Positions 26,134 to 34,450 of a DNA stretch of 64,000 nucleotides are shown piece by piece. The translations under genes were made by a program, and so were the position numbers. The stretch covers positions 1 through 64,000 of the forward strand of contig JAFZZM010000040.1 in the NCBI GenBank assembly GCA_017615755.1, given 5' to 3'. Every line of letters begins with the position of its first letter. Position 1 is the first letter of the stretch. This stretch comes from Clostridiales bacterium. Lineage in GTDB: Bacteria > Bacillota > Clostridia > Saccharofermentanales > Saccharofermentanaceae. The notes under the pieces are model-generated. The model had not been told where the DNA came from. It saw only the letters and a list, made by a program, of their open reading frames with translations, and made no database searches.

Positions 26134-27363
26134 ATGAAGAGCATTGCAATTTTAGGTTTTGGCGTAGTAGGTTGTGGCGTGGCAGAAGTCATCGCCATGA
26201 ATCACGATCGTATCGCGAAGAGACTGGGCGAAGAACTGGTCGTCAAGAAGATCCTTGACATAAGAGAGTTTCCGGACAGTCCTTTTGCCTCGTTGGTAAC
26301 AACTAAGAAGGAAGAGGTTTTCGAAGATCCGGATATCTCCATCGTAGTCGAGACGATCGGTGGCGCGAGAATCGCATATGAATATACCAAGATGGCTCTT
26401 TCTGCCGGAAAGACCGTCGTAACTTCGAACAAGGAACTGGTTTCCACTCATGGTGTGGAACTGGTAAAGCTTGCCCGTGAGCATAACTGCAATTATCTCT
26501 TTGAAGCATCGGTAGGTGGTGGTATTCCGATCATCCGTCCGCTGCACCGTTGCCTGGCTGCCAATAAGGTCGAGCGCATCGCGGGTATCGTGAACGGTAC
26601 GACTAACTACATCCTGACACAGATGGCAGAGAACGGTTCGGATTTTGACAGTGCTCTGAAAGAGGCACAGGCAAAAGGATATGCCGAGGCGAATCCGTCT
26701 GCGGATATCGATGGTATCGATGCACAGAGAAAGATCGCGATCCTCAGCACCATTGCTCTGGACGGCGCATATGTAGACCCGACCAAGCTTTTCACAGTCG
26801 GTATTACAAGTGTTACTACAAAAGATATGGAATATGCAAAGGAAATGAATGCTTCCATCAAGCTCCTGGCTGTATTTGAAAACGGCGAGGACGGCGCTTT
26901 TGCTTATGTAGCACCGCATCTGGTATCCAAAGAGCATCCGTTGGCATGTGCAAACGATGTATTCAATGCGATCATGGTTACAGGTAATGCCGTTGGTGAT
27001 GCGATGTTCTATGGTCAGGGCGCCGGTAAACTGGCGACAGCTTCGGCTGTAGTCGGTGATGTTATGGACGCGGCAGAACATGCTGAAAGAGATGCTCATG
27101 TGGCCGAGTGGTTCAACGCCGGTGATGAGGTCCTTGCTCCTATCGAAAAGCACCACATTTCCGTTCTTTTGAGACTGCCTGACTCGGTTTCCGATGATGC
27201 GGTTTCCGAGGCGTTCCCGGAGATCTCCATGCAGCCTTGTGTATATGAAGCAGAAGGTGAGAAGGCAGTGATCCTCGGTAAAGACGGTGATATGACCGAA
27301 GCACAGCTGGCTGTCGGACTTGAGAGTTTCGAGAATGTGATCAGCGTGATTAGAATATTCTGA
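26134..27363 (+). CDS. hom: homoserine dehydrogenase
   Basis: A 409-residue NAD(P)-dependent enzyme converting aspartate semialdehyde to homoserine, the branch to threonine and methionine. The Rossmann start reads ILGFGVVGCGVAEV. The catalytic region shows NGTTNYIL near 154 and YAEANPSADIDGIDAQRKI. The last 80 residues are an ACT domain for threonine feedback. GGAG precedes the ATG. It is co-transcribed with the PheB-like gene. Confidence 0.95.
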   Translation: MKSIAILGFGVVGCGVAEVIAMNHDRIAKRLGEELVVKKILDIREFPDSPFASLVTTKKEEVFEDPDISIVVETIGGARIAYEYTKMALSAGKTVVTSNKELVSTHGVELVKLAREHNCNYLFEASVGGGIPIIRPLHRCLAANKVERIAGIVNGTTNYILTQMAENGSDFDSALKEAQAKGYAEANPSADIDGIDAQRKIAILSTIALDGAYVDPTKLFTVGITSVTTKDMEYAKEMNASIKLLAVFENGEDGAFAYVAPHLVSKEHPLACANDVFNAIMVTGNAVGDAMFYGQGAGKLATASAVVGDVMDAAEHAERDAHVAEWFNAGDEVLAPIEKHHISVLLRLPDSVSDDAVSEAFPEISMQPCVYEAEGEKAVILGKDGDMTEAQLAVGLESFENVISVIRIF

Positions 27364-27428
27364 TTTCCAATGGGGTTCATGTATTGTATTATGAGATAGA
27401 GAAGCAGTTTCATAAGGAGGGCAAAACC

Positions 27429-27983
27429 ATGAACATGCAAGAAGTATTCAGCAGTTATCCGGCTATCGCGGATAAGGCGGCGCAGACAGGCAAGATCAAG
27501 CCGAATCTTCTGACAAAAAAAGCATTTGCCAATGCTGACGAACAGTGGAACAGAATGTTTCCGGAAGAACTCGATCGTTTGAATTCGGAAATCGCAGGTG
27601 CAGAGCTTTTCATGAAGAAAGCGTACTGCACACCAACCGCGATATGCTATAACAGCGTAGGTTGCTTCTTCGTGATTCCTGTTAAGGATATCATCTGGGT
27701 ATATGCAAGAATCGTTAAGGAAAGCATGAATTTCATTCCGACAGGTAAGACGCACCAGGTATGGGTCGTCGACCGTTCAGGCGAACGTTATCTGATCTGC
27801 GACGCACATACAGGTGCTTTTGGAAAGGCAGATCCGGCAGGCGATGTCATCAGACAGATCCAGGGTATCTTAGATCCTGTTCGTCCGGGTATCTTCTATG
27901 GTTATAGCAAGGAACTGGAAGCTTTCGTAGGTGGTAACCTTCCGGGTGCAGCAGCTCAGGTAGATAACGCTTCCCAGAAGTAA
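27429..27983 (+). CDS. conserved protein of unknown function
   Basis: A 184-residue soluble protein that I do not recognise with confidence. It has a helical N-terminus and a beta-rich middle (CYNSVGCFFVIPVKDIIWVY, then KTHQVWVVDRSG), perhaps PH-like. It ends in a Gly-rich segment (YSKELEAFVGGNLPG). There is no signal peptide or membrane helix. AAGGAGG lies 7 nt before the ATG at 27429, which rules out the in-frame ATG at 27384. A strong terminator follows. Confidence 0.65.
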   Translation: MNMQEVFSSYPAIADKAAQTGKIKPNLLTKKAFANADEQWNRMFPEELDRLNSEIAGAELFMKKAYCTPTAICYNSVGCFFVIPVKDIIWVYARIVKESMNFIPTGKTHQVWVVDRSGERYLICDAHTGAFGKADPAGDVIRQIQGILDPVRPGIFYGYSKELEAFVGGNLPGAAAQVDNASQK

Positions 27984-28012
27984 TCATCGGAAAGAAGAAT
28001 AAAGTTAAAACA

Positions 28013-28060
28013 AAATCCACTTTCGGGAAATAACTCGAAAGTGGATTTATTGTTTTATCT
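28013..28060. terminator. bidirectional terminator between convergent genes
   Basis: A perfect 13-bp stem, AAATCCACTTTCG with CGAAAGTGGATTT, has T-rich sequence on the right (ATTGTTTTA) and A-rich sequence on the left. It can serve both the gene ending at 27983 and the glutamine synthetase ending at 28087. Confidence 0.8.
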
Positions 28061-28086
28061 GATTTGATCAGCGATGACCGCTCTGA

Positions 28087-29997
28087 TTACAGCTGGTTGG
28101 AACTGTAGTCGGCGTAGAGAGTCATCATCTCGTTCATGAGAGAATTCATCTGCTGCTGGAGCTTGCTGAGCTCCTTCAGGTTCTTCGCATCGATCGCAAG
28201 GCGGATCTCCTTGAAGATGGATACATACTCGGAAGTATCCTTGGCCAGGTGATTACGGATGGAGTCGATCTCTTTCCAGAGTGCGACATCGTAGCTGTTC
28301 ATCGGATCGTGGAACGGAACCACGTTTCTGATCTGGGAGAGGTTGTTCGGGATGATTCTCTCGGACAGTTCCATCTGCCAACGATCAAGCATTGCATGTG
28401 CATAGGAAGAGATGAGCTTGTCGCTGAATACTCCGCCTGCGCAAAGGATCGGGATCATGTCATCATCCTTCAGGAGGCAGCGCAGGGAGTCATAAACGGT
28501 CGCCGGCGGCGTACCGAAGAGTTTGTCGCGCTCTTCTGTGGAATAATGAGTGAAGATGTCATCCTCACAACGATATACTTTATCTTTTTCAAGATACTCA
28601 GCCTCTTCGCCATAACCCTTGCAGAATTCCTTTTCCAGTTCCTGGGAAGTGTGACCGGAAGTGACGGCATACTCGATACCATCCAGCATGCACTGATATG
28701 CAGCAGAAAGGCAAAGGTATGTGTTGGTGTGCGGGTTAGGGGAGCGGATCTCGAAACGCGTCTGTACAGAACTGTCCGAATTACGGATCAGGCCGAGAAG
28801 TACGGAACGGTTACGGGACGGGGTCTCCAGATCGCGGCCGATAGAAGCAACAGCATGTGTCGGAGCCTCAAAGCCGGGCTGCAGACGAAGGAATGCGTCA
28901 GTAGTAACGGAGATGAAAGGATTGATGAGCGGATAGTGCTTCATGAAGCCCATCAGCGCACCCCAGCCGATCTTGCCGAGGAAATCCGTCTTCATATCTT
29001 TCGGGCTGAAGAGGTTGACCTTATGACCGTCTTTCAGGTAAGCAACGGCATTGACATGTGTGTGTTCACCGGAACCGGCAACACCTGCCAGAGGCTTCGC
29101 ACAGAAGCTGACCTCAAGGCCGTGCATACGGAAGATCTCTTTGATGAAGATTCTGGCCATAAGTTCGTAGTCAGCGGCCTGAAGGGCATTTGAATAATGC
29201 CAATCGACTTCAAGCTGTTCCATAATGTCATAGAAATCACCGGCGTCGGAAAGGTGAGCCTTTACACCACCGACTTCCTTATGACCCATCTCCGGCTCGA
29301 AACCGTAAAGCTCAAGGAGAAGTACGGTCTGCTCAAGAGCAGTACGGACTACACCCTTTGTGCGCTTCCAGTACTGTTCCTTCAGGCTCTGGGATGTAGA
29401 AAGTGTTCTGGTGCTGATCTTTTCTTCCGGAGAGCTTACCCAGAATTCCAATTCTGTTGCAGTGGTCAGCTCGATACGGTCAAACTCATCAATGGTGAAA
29501 CCCAGTTCCTCGCAAAGGGAAGGATTCTCACGAAGGTATCTTTCCAGCTCGGAAGAGAAACGGTCTGCACAACGCTTCAGGATGGAACGGGAGCAGACTT
29601 TGTCTCCGTTATGGATCAGGAAAGAAGGAATACGGAGCGTACCGATCGGAAGGTTATTGTCCGGATCGATGTGCTCGTAGTTATAATCAACAAACCACAT
29701 GACATTGAGATCAGGTTCGAAGTCTACGCGGCCATCGTTCAAAGTAGCAATGCCCGGGAGTTCAACGGAAGAACCGTCTGTCTGTACAACACAACCATTC
29801 AGATATCCCTGGAGATTGTCGATGAAGTTGATGATCGGGATCTTCTCGTCAGTATCATTTCCGGCCAGGTCTATGCCGACAAAGGAAACGAACTTAATTT
29901 CAGGATGCGAACTAAGGATCTTCTCAAGCTCTTCTGCATTATGCGTTTTCGGTGGCAACAGATAGAGCAGGTCCGGGTAGATTCGAAAGTTTGTCAT
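28087..29997 (-). CDS. glutamine synthetase, long clostridial form
   Basis: A 636-residue ATP-dependent enzyme making glutamine from glutamate and ammonia. It is longer than GSI (about 440) and shorter than GSIII (about 700). The catalytic barrel shows TATELEFWV (metal Glu), VEVGGVKAHLSDAG-like substrate loops, and AGSGEHTHVNA where GSI has GSGMHxHxS. RFEIRSPNPHTNTYL is the C-terminal substrate segment. The last 170 residues are a helical extension. The ribosome binding site is GGAAAGG. It is divergent from the redox module; redox or nitrogen coupling is only a possibility. Confidence 0.8.
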   Translation of the reverse strand: MTNFRIYPDLLYLLPPKTHNAEELEKILSSHPEIKFVSFVGIDLAGNDTDEKIPIINFIDNLQGYLNGCVVQTDGSSVELPGIATLNDGRVDFEPDLNVMWFVDYNYEHIDPDNNLPIGTLRIPSFLIHNGDKVCSRSILKRCADRFSSELERYLRENPSLCEELGFTIDEFDRIELTTATELEFWVSSPEEKISTRTLSTSQSLKEQYWKRTKGVVRTALEQTVLLLELYGFEPEMGHKEVGGVKAHLSDAGDFYDIMEQLEVDWHYSNALQAADYELMARIFIKEIFRMHGLEVSFCAKPLAGVAGSGEHTHVNAVAYLKDGHKVNLFSPKDMKTDFLGKIGWGALMGFMKHYPLINPFISVTTDAFLRLQPGFEAPTHAVASIGRDLETPSRNRSVLLGLIRNSDSSVQTRFEIRSPNPHTNTYLCLSAAYQCMLDGIEYAVTSGHTSQELEKEFCKGYGEEAEYLEKDKVYRCEDDIFTHYSTEERDKLFGTPPATVYDSLRCLLKDDDMIPILCAGGVFSDKLISSYAHAMLDRWQMELSERIIPNNLSQIRNVVPFHDPMNSYDVALWKEIDSIRNHLAKDTSEYVSIFKEIRLAIDAKNLKELSKLQQQMNSLMNEMMTLYADYSSNQL

Positions 29998-30032
29998 GGT
30001 GTTTGCACCTTTCCATATATAAAATCAGAGTA

Positions 30033-30042
30033 ATTATACCAT
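30033..30042 (-). promoter_or_regulatory. extended -10 of the glutamine synthetase promoter
   Basis: On the - strand the sequence reads ATGGTATAAT, a consensus -10 with a TGG extension. No clear -35 is visible. It lies 36 bp before the start codon. Confidence 0.5.
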
Positions 30043-30178
30043 TAATTTCTGAAAGCACCACTTTCCTCTTTTATAGAAAATCCACTAAATTCTGTGGCGG
30101 AATGAACCCATTAATAATATAATTACCATATAAGTACACAAGAAGGGGATGTCCCTTCAGATTTGATGGAGGTCATTT

Positions 30179-30535
30179 ATGAAAGTTTGTGATTGTGCAA
30201 ATCTTCTTAAGGCAAAGATCTTGGTAGAATCGGAGAATTTTGAAGCGGACCTGCAGATCGCCTGCGGTTCCGATCTTATGAGCGATGTTATGGCATTCAG
30301 CAGTGATGAAAGCCAGATCATGATCACAGGACTTGTAAATCCGCAGACGATCCGAACGGCGGAGATGCTGGACGTGAAAGTGATCATCTTCGTCAGAGGA
30401 AAGATACCGGACGAAACGATGCAACAGCTGGCTTATGAGAAGGGGATCGGACTTATGAGTACGCCTCTTTCCATGTTCACATGCTGTGGTCTGCTGTACG
30501 AAGCCGGCCTTCGCGGGAAGGAGGGTGCCGTATAG
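30179..30535 (+). CDS. DRTGG-domain protein (first copy)
   Basis: A 118-residue protein composed almost only of a DRTGG-type domain, known from HPr kinase relatives and hydrogenase operons. It shows GSDLMSDVMAF, ITGLVNPQTIRTAEMLDVK and the Cys pair MFTCCGLLYEAG at the end. A -10 TATAAT at 30118-30123 lies upstream and GGAGG precedes the ATG. The second copy is at 32314. In Clostridia these proteins accompany [FeFe]-hydrogenase regulators; their ligand is not known. Its stop overlaps the presumed start of the next gene. Confidence 0.75.
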   Translation: MKVCDCANLLKAKILVESENFEADLQIACGSDLMSDVMAFSSDESQIMITGLVNPQTIRTAEMLDVKVIIFVRGKIPDETMQQLAYEKGIGLMSTPLSMFTCCGLLYEAGLRGKEGAV

Positions 30536-30954
30536 AACCGTTAGTACGTCAATATGAGATCCGGGCCAATGATTTCACCCATGCCGGTGAAGCTTCTTCA
30601 GCCATGAAGAAATCATTGAGCCGTCTTGGAGTAAGAGCGGAAGACATTAAGCGTGCTTCCATCGCCATGTATGAGGCAGAGATCAATGCGGTCATCCATG
30701 GCCATGGCGGTATGGCGGAAGTAACCGTACATCCTGAAAAAGTAGTTATCGTGATCGAGGATCACGGTCCAGGAATTCCTGATCTGGATCAGGCTATGGT
30801 TGCAGGCTGGTCTACAGCACCGGATATTGCCCGTGAGATGGGTTTTGGTGCAGGCATGGGTCTTCCGAACATTAAGAAGAATTGTGATGAACTGAATATC
30901 GATACGAAGATCGGGGAAGGAACCAAGGTCACGATGATCATTCAGTTCACGTAA
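30532..30954 (+). CDS. RsbW-like HATPase (anti-sigma-type Ser/Thr kinase)
   Basis: A 140-residue GHKL ATPase related to anti-sigma kinases RsbW and SpoIIAB. The N-box is YEAEINAVIHGHGG, the ATP-lid motif is IEDHGPGIPD and the glycine box GFGAGMGLPNIKK. The conserved family start (YEIRANDFTHAGEAS) means translation must begin near 30532. The only candidate there is ATA, six bases after AAGGAGGG and overlapping the previous stop as ATAG. The ATG at 30481 would lie 55 nt inside the previous gene with no ribosome binding site. AUA initiation is unusual, so a sequence error is the main alternative. Confidence 0.7.
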   Translation: MEPLVRQYEIRANDFTHAGEASSAMKKSLSRLGVRAEDIKRASIAMYEAEINAVIHGHGGMAEVTVHPEKVVIVIEDHGPGIPDLDQAMVAGWSTAPDIAREMGFGAGMGLPNIKKNCDELNIDTKIGEGTKVTMIIQFT

Positions 30955-30978
30955 GAGCAGGAATTTGCGAGGAACAAA

Positions 30979-32310
30979 GTGAAGAAGCTACATAGTGTGT
31001 CATTAATAGGAGACCTTTGTGTCGGCTGCACGAATTGTATCAAGGGGTGCCCGACACAAGCGATCCGAGTCAGGGGCGGAAAGGCGACGATCTACGATAT
31101 CCGCTGTATCGACTGCGCCCAGTGTATCCGTATCTGCCCGTATCATGCGAAGATCGCCGTTACCGATACGCTTGAAGAACGGCTTACGGCAGCAAGCGGA
31201 AAAGTTAAGGTCGCAATCGTCAATCCGGCGCTTTTTACGCAGTTTGAAAACAACGTGAGCAGGATCGACGTGCTTAAAGCCGTGCGTCAGCTTGGTTTTG
31301 ACTATGTTTTCGATGAATCCATCGGATATGCCGGATATGTATCGGCAGCAAGACAGATGATCTCCGAGAAGCAGGAAGCTTTGAAGGACAGCCCGGATGA
31401 TGAGGTCAGCGAGGTATTTCCCATGATCTCTACCACCTGTCCGGTGGTGGTCCGTCTGATCCAGATGAAATACCGTGCATTGATTTCCCATCTTGTGACT
31501 CTGGATTCACCGATGGAACTTACGGCACAGCATGCTATCGATTATCTGTGTCTGAAACTGCAGATCCCGAGAACGTTGATCTATATCTGCTATATTTCTC
31601 CGTGTCCTGCCAAGGTCACGGCTGTCATTAACCCGCTGTGGAAGAAGAAGTCCCTGATCTCCACCTGCGTCGGTATCCATGATGTGTATCCTCAGCTGCG
31701 CAGTCTTCTGGATAAGGTGACGAACCATGATACGCTGACGCATGAAGAAGAGAGAGCGATCCGTATTTCCGAACCGATCGGCCTCCGTTGTGCGGCGATC
31801 GGCGGAGAGACCGCAAGTATGGGCATTGAGAACTACCTTATGGTGGATGGTATCGAAAATATCATCGACATCCTTGAAGAGATCGACCGGGATAATATCA
31901 AGAAGATCGCGTATGTCGAGGCGACATGCTGCTTCGGCGGCTGCATCGGTGGCCCGCTGACCATCATGAACCGCTTTACGGCCAGTGCGAAACTTCGTGA
32001 TCATGCCCATGACTTCTTCCTGGAAAAAGAACTTTTCCCGAATCAGATCGTGCATGAAGATGATATTATTCCGCAGGTCTGGGAATTGCCGCTTCCTGAG
32101 AATCATGCCATGCGTCTTTCCGAGAATATCGGTGAGGCCATGACGAAGTATGAGCAGATCGATGAGATCCTGGCGACATTGCCGCAGCTGGACTGCGGAG
32201 CCTGTGGTGCGCCGTCCTGTGCCGCTATGGCCGAGGATATCGTACAAGGCCGTGCCAGCATCAACAACTGCATCATTCGTGCAAAGAGAAAAAAACTGAA
32301 AGAAGAGTGA
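30979..32310 (+). CDS. [FeFe]-hydrogenase-like iron-sulfur sensor protein
   Basis: A 443-residue protein. Two 4Fe-4S clusters: Cys14, 17, 20, 24 and Cys43, 46, 49, 53. The hydrogenase-like core keeps the H-cluster ligands: Cys154 in STTCPV (motif L1), Cys209 in SPCPAK (L2), Cys318 and Cys322 in TCCFGGCIGG (L3). The proton-relay Cys of TSCCP is Thr153. A C-terminal 4Fe-4S domain has Cys406, 409, 414 and 431. This resembles sensory HsfB/HydS proteins that detect redox state or hydrogen instead of turning it over. The start is GTG, with GAGG before it. Confidence 0.8.
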   Translation: MKKLHSVSLIGDLCVGCTNCIKGCPTQAIRVRGGKATIYDIRCIDCAQCIRICPYHAKIAVTDTLEERLTAASGKVKVAIVNPALFTQFENNVSRIDVLKAVRQLGFDYVFDESIGYAGYVSAARQMISEKQEALKDSPDDEVSEVFPMISTTCPVVVRLIQMKYRALISHLVTLDSPMELTAQHAIDYLCLKLQIPRTLIYICYISPCPAKVTAVINPLWKKKSLISTCVGIHDVYPQLRSLLDKVTNHDTLTHEEERAIRISEPIGLRCAAIGGETASMGIENYLMVDGIENIIDILEEIDRDNIKKIAYVEATCCFGGCIGGPLTIMNRFTASAKLRDHAHDFFLEKELFPNQIVHEDDIIPQVWELPLPENHAMRLSENIGEAMTKYEQIDEILATLPQLDCGACGAPSCAAMAEDIVQGRASINNCIIRAKRKKLKEE

Positions 32311-32313
32311 ATT

Positions 32314-32664
32314 ATGGGAAAAACTGTATCTGAAATCATTAGTGCCATGAAACTGAATGTGCTGACCGATGTGTACCGTCCGGATGCCTTGATCGAAAAG
32401 GGTTATGCCGGCGATATGCTGAGCCATGTCATGGCGCATCTTCAGACCGGCGAATGCTGGTTTACCATATTGAACAGCATGAACGTGATCGCTGTCGCGT
32501 CTTTGAACGAATGCCCGCTTGTGATCCTGACAGAAGACGTGGTGCTTCAGGATCCGGTCATGGAAAAAGCTAAGACCGAAGAGATCTGTGTCTGTTCTAC
32601 AGCACTGGATACCTATACTGCCTGCTCGGTTCTTGCCGGTATCCTGGAAACAGCGGAGGCCTGA
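32314..32664 (+). CDS. DRTGG-domain protein (second copy)
   Basis: A 116-residue single-domain protein paralogous to the product of 30179. It opens with SEIISAMKLNVLTD, continues with GYAGDMLSHVMAHL and LNECPLVILTED, and ends in DTYTACSVLAGIL. It begins 3 bp after the iron-sulfur sensor gene. Two DRTGG copies on each side of the sensor suggest they bind related ligands or form a heterodimer; this is inferred. Confidence 0.7.
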   Translation: MGKTVSEIISAMKLNVLTDVYRPDALIEKGYAGDMLSHVMAHLQTGECWFTILNSMNVIAVASLNECPLVILTEDVVLQDPVMEKAKTEEICVCSTALDTYTACSVLAGILETAEA

Positions 32665-32673
32665 TTTTCTTAA

Positions 32674-33432
32674 ATGGCACTGTTTCTTTGCGATCTGCAT
32701 ATGCATTCTGCTTTGTCTCCCTGCGCGGAAAACGATATGACGCCGGGGAATATGGTTTCCATGGCCTTTTTGAACGGGCTGGAAGTGATTGCCATAACGG
32801 ATCATTGCAGCAGCAAGAATTGTGCAGCGGCCATTGAGTGTTCGAAACAACTGAAGGCCGAACAGGGACGTGCGCCACTCGTTATTCCGGGTATGGAAAT
32901 CGAGGTGGCGGAAGGTTTCCATGTTCTTGGCCTTTTTTCTTCTTGTGAGAGAGCGCTGGAGTTTGATGATTTTCTGACATCCAGAAGACCGAAGATCAAA
33001 AATCGTGTGGAGATCTTCGGAAATCAGTACGTCATGAACGATGACGATGAGGTGGTCGAGGAGATCGAGAACCTGCTTTCTACGGGATCGGATGTATCCA
33101 TGATCGAACTTTACGAGAAACTGGATTCATTAGGGGCTGCAGCCATTCCGGCACATATCGACAAAGATTCCTACAGTATGGTCGCCTCACTGGGTACAGT
33201 TCCACCGGAGTGGAAGGGAAGACTTCTGGAGGTCAGCAAGCGATGCAATCTTCCTGAATTCTGGGATGCCCATCCCGAATTGGCCTCGCATCACTATATT
33301 GTGGACTCGGATGCCCACCAATTGGTTGATATTGCGGACCCCGGATATTCTTTGAAATTGCCTATCGAAAAAAATCCCGATCTTGATGCTGCAACCTTTG
33401 TCAATGCATTGCGGGATTTGATGAGAAAGTGA
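32674..33432 (+). CDS. PHP-domain metal-dependent phosphoesterase
   Basis: A 252-residue PHP-fold protein. The metal motif DLHMHSALSPC lies at residues 7-17. ITDHCSSKN follows, then the PGMEIEVAEG segment, PAHIDKDS, and the late VDSDAHQL. These match the nine-ligand trinuclear site of PHP phosphoesterases such as YciV relatives. It is a usual member of hydrogenase-linked regulatory clusters; the substrate may be a nucleotide or a phosphorylated signal, which is unproven. GGAGG lies 12 nt before the ATG. Confidence 0.8.
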   Translation: MALFLCDLHMHSALSPCAENDMTPGNMVSMAFLNGLEVIAITDHCSSKNCAAAIECSKQLKAEQGRAPLVIPGMEIEVAEGFHVLGLFSSCERALEFDDFLTSRRPKIKNRVEIFGNQYVMNDDDEVVEEIENLLSTGSDVSMIELYEKLDSLGAAAIPAHIDKDSYSMVASLGTVPPEWKGRLLEVSKRCNLPEFWDAHPELASHHYIVDSDAHQLVDIADPGYSLKLPIEKNPDLDAATFVNALRDLMRK

Positions 33433-33438
33433 TATAAT
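33409..33438 (+). promoter_or_regulatory. possible internal promoter of the redox module
   Basis: TTGCGG and TATAAT are 18 bp apart with TGA in front of the -10 (extended -10). It overlaps the end of the PHP gene and would drive the last two genes separately. Confidence 0.45.
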
Positions 33439-33510
33439 GTACGGGTTAACAATAACAAATATGGAACTGAAGTGCTTTTCCAGAGGAACACGGGAAAGCG
33501 GGGAGTTTTT

Positions 33511-34065
33511 TTGAGAGAGTTATCGCTTCATATTCTGGATATCCTGACGAATTCGACGCGAGCCGGAGCGACTCTGGTGACGCTGACGATCGACATGAGA
33601 TCGAAGGAAGACCGTCTGATCATTTCTTTTGAAGATAATGGATGCGGGATGAGCGAGGAATTTGTTTCAAGAGTAACGGATCCGTTTTCCACTACACGAA
33701 ACACAAGAAAAGTGGGGCTGGGACTTCCTTTGCTGAAGGAGCTTTGCGAGTTAACGGGCGGAAGCCTGGAGATCTCGTCGAAAGTCGGTGAGGGAACTTT
33801 GGTCAAGGCAATATTGGTTCCGTCTTCCATTGACTGTCTGCCTTTGGGCGATGTGGGAGAATCACTTGCCGGTCTGGCCGGTACATACGAGAAGTCGTGT
33901 GATTTTGTGGTGGTATTCCAACATGATGTCAACGGGAAGTCGGTGATCGATACTCGCGAGATCAAGGAGAAGCTTGACGGGATGTCGCTGCAAGAGCCGG
34001 AGATCTATTTGTTTTTGTGTGATTATTATCGCGAACAACAAGAATCAATACTTGGAGGTTTATAG
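33511..34065 (+). CDS. HATPase-domain protein, histidine-kinase type
   Basis: A 184-residue protein that is only an ATP-binding (HATPase_c) domain plus a short tail. It opens with RELSLHILDILTNSTRAGA (N-box), then SFEDNGCGMSEEF (G1), DPFSTTRNTRKVGLGLPLL (lid and G2), and GEGTLVKA. No dimerisation or phosphoacceptor His domain is present. The start is TTG at 33511 with GGGGAG upstream, and the family sequence begins exactly there. It may phosphorylate or sequester a partner such as the iron-sulfur sensor. Confidence 0.75.
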   Translation: MRELSLHILDILTNSTRAGATLVTLTIDMRSKEDRLIISFEDNGCGMSEEFVSRVTDPFSTTRNTRKVGLGLPLLKELCELTGGSLEISSKVGEGTLVKAILVPSSIDCLPLGDVGESLAGLAGTYEKSCDFVVVFQHDVNGKSVIDTREIKEKLDGMSLQEPEIYLFLCDYYREQQESILGGL

Positions 34066-34066
34066 T

Positions 34067-34432
34067 ATGAAATCATTAGCAGAACTCGAAGCAATCAAGA
34101 ACAAGGCAAAGGCAGACATGTCTGCAAGATCCGAAGCTGGTAAGCGTATCGTTGTTGGTATGGCTACTTGCGGTATCGCTGCAGGCGCACGTCCGGTTAT
34201 GACTGCAATCGTTGAGGAACTTAAGACTCGCGGTATTGAGGATGTAGCGGTTACGATGACCGGTTGCATCGGTCTTTGCAAGTACGAGCCGATCGTAGAA
34301 GTCATCGATGCAGACGGATCTAAGGTTACATACATCAAGATGGATCCGAATAAGGCGAAGCGCATGGTTGCTGAGCACATCGTTAACGGTCAGGTTTGCG
34401 AAGACCTTACGATTGCCACAGCTCAGCTCTGA
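34067..34432 (+). CDS. thioredoxin-fold 2Fe-2S ferredoxin (NuoE C-terminal type)
   Basis: A 121-residue protein with the thioredoxin-like 2Fe-2S domain seen at the C-terminus of NuoE and in HydC/HydB partners. The cluster region is VVGMATCGIAAGARPV, then MTGCIGLCKYEPIVEV. Three Cys are visible (one plus CIGLC). It normally passes electrons to NuoF-like hydrogenase subunits, but none follows here. GGAGG precedes the ATG at 34067. Last gene of the redox module. Confidence 0.8.
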   Translation: MKSLAELEAIKNKAKADMSARSEAGKRIVVGMATCGIAAGARPVMTAIVEELKTRGIEDVAVTMTGCIGLCKYEPIVEVIDADGSKVTYIKMDPNKAKRMVAEHIVNGQVCEDLTIATAQL

Positions 34433-34450
34433 GAATACGGAAGGGTCTAA

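Noticed and set aside
30481..30531. ATG at 30481 as start of the RsbW-like gene
   Set aside because: It lies 55 nt inside the DRTGG gene without a ribosome binding site and adds residues that the family lacks.
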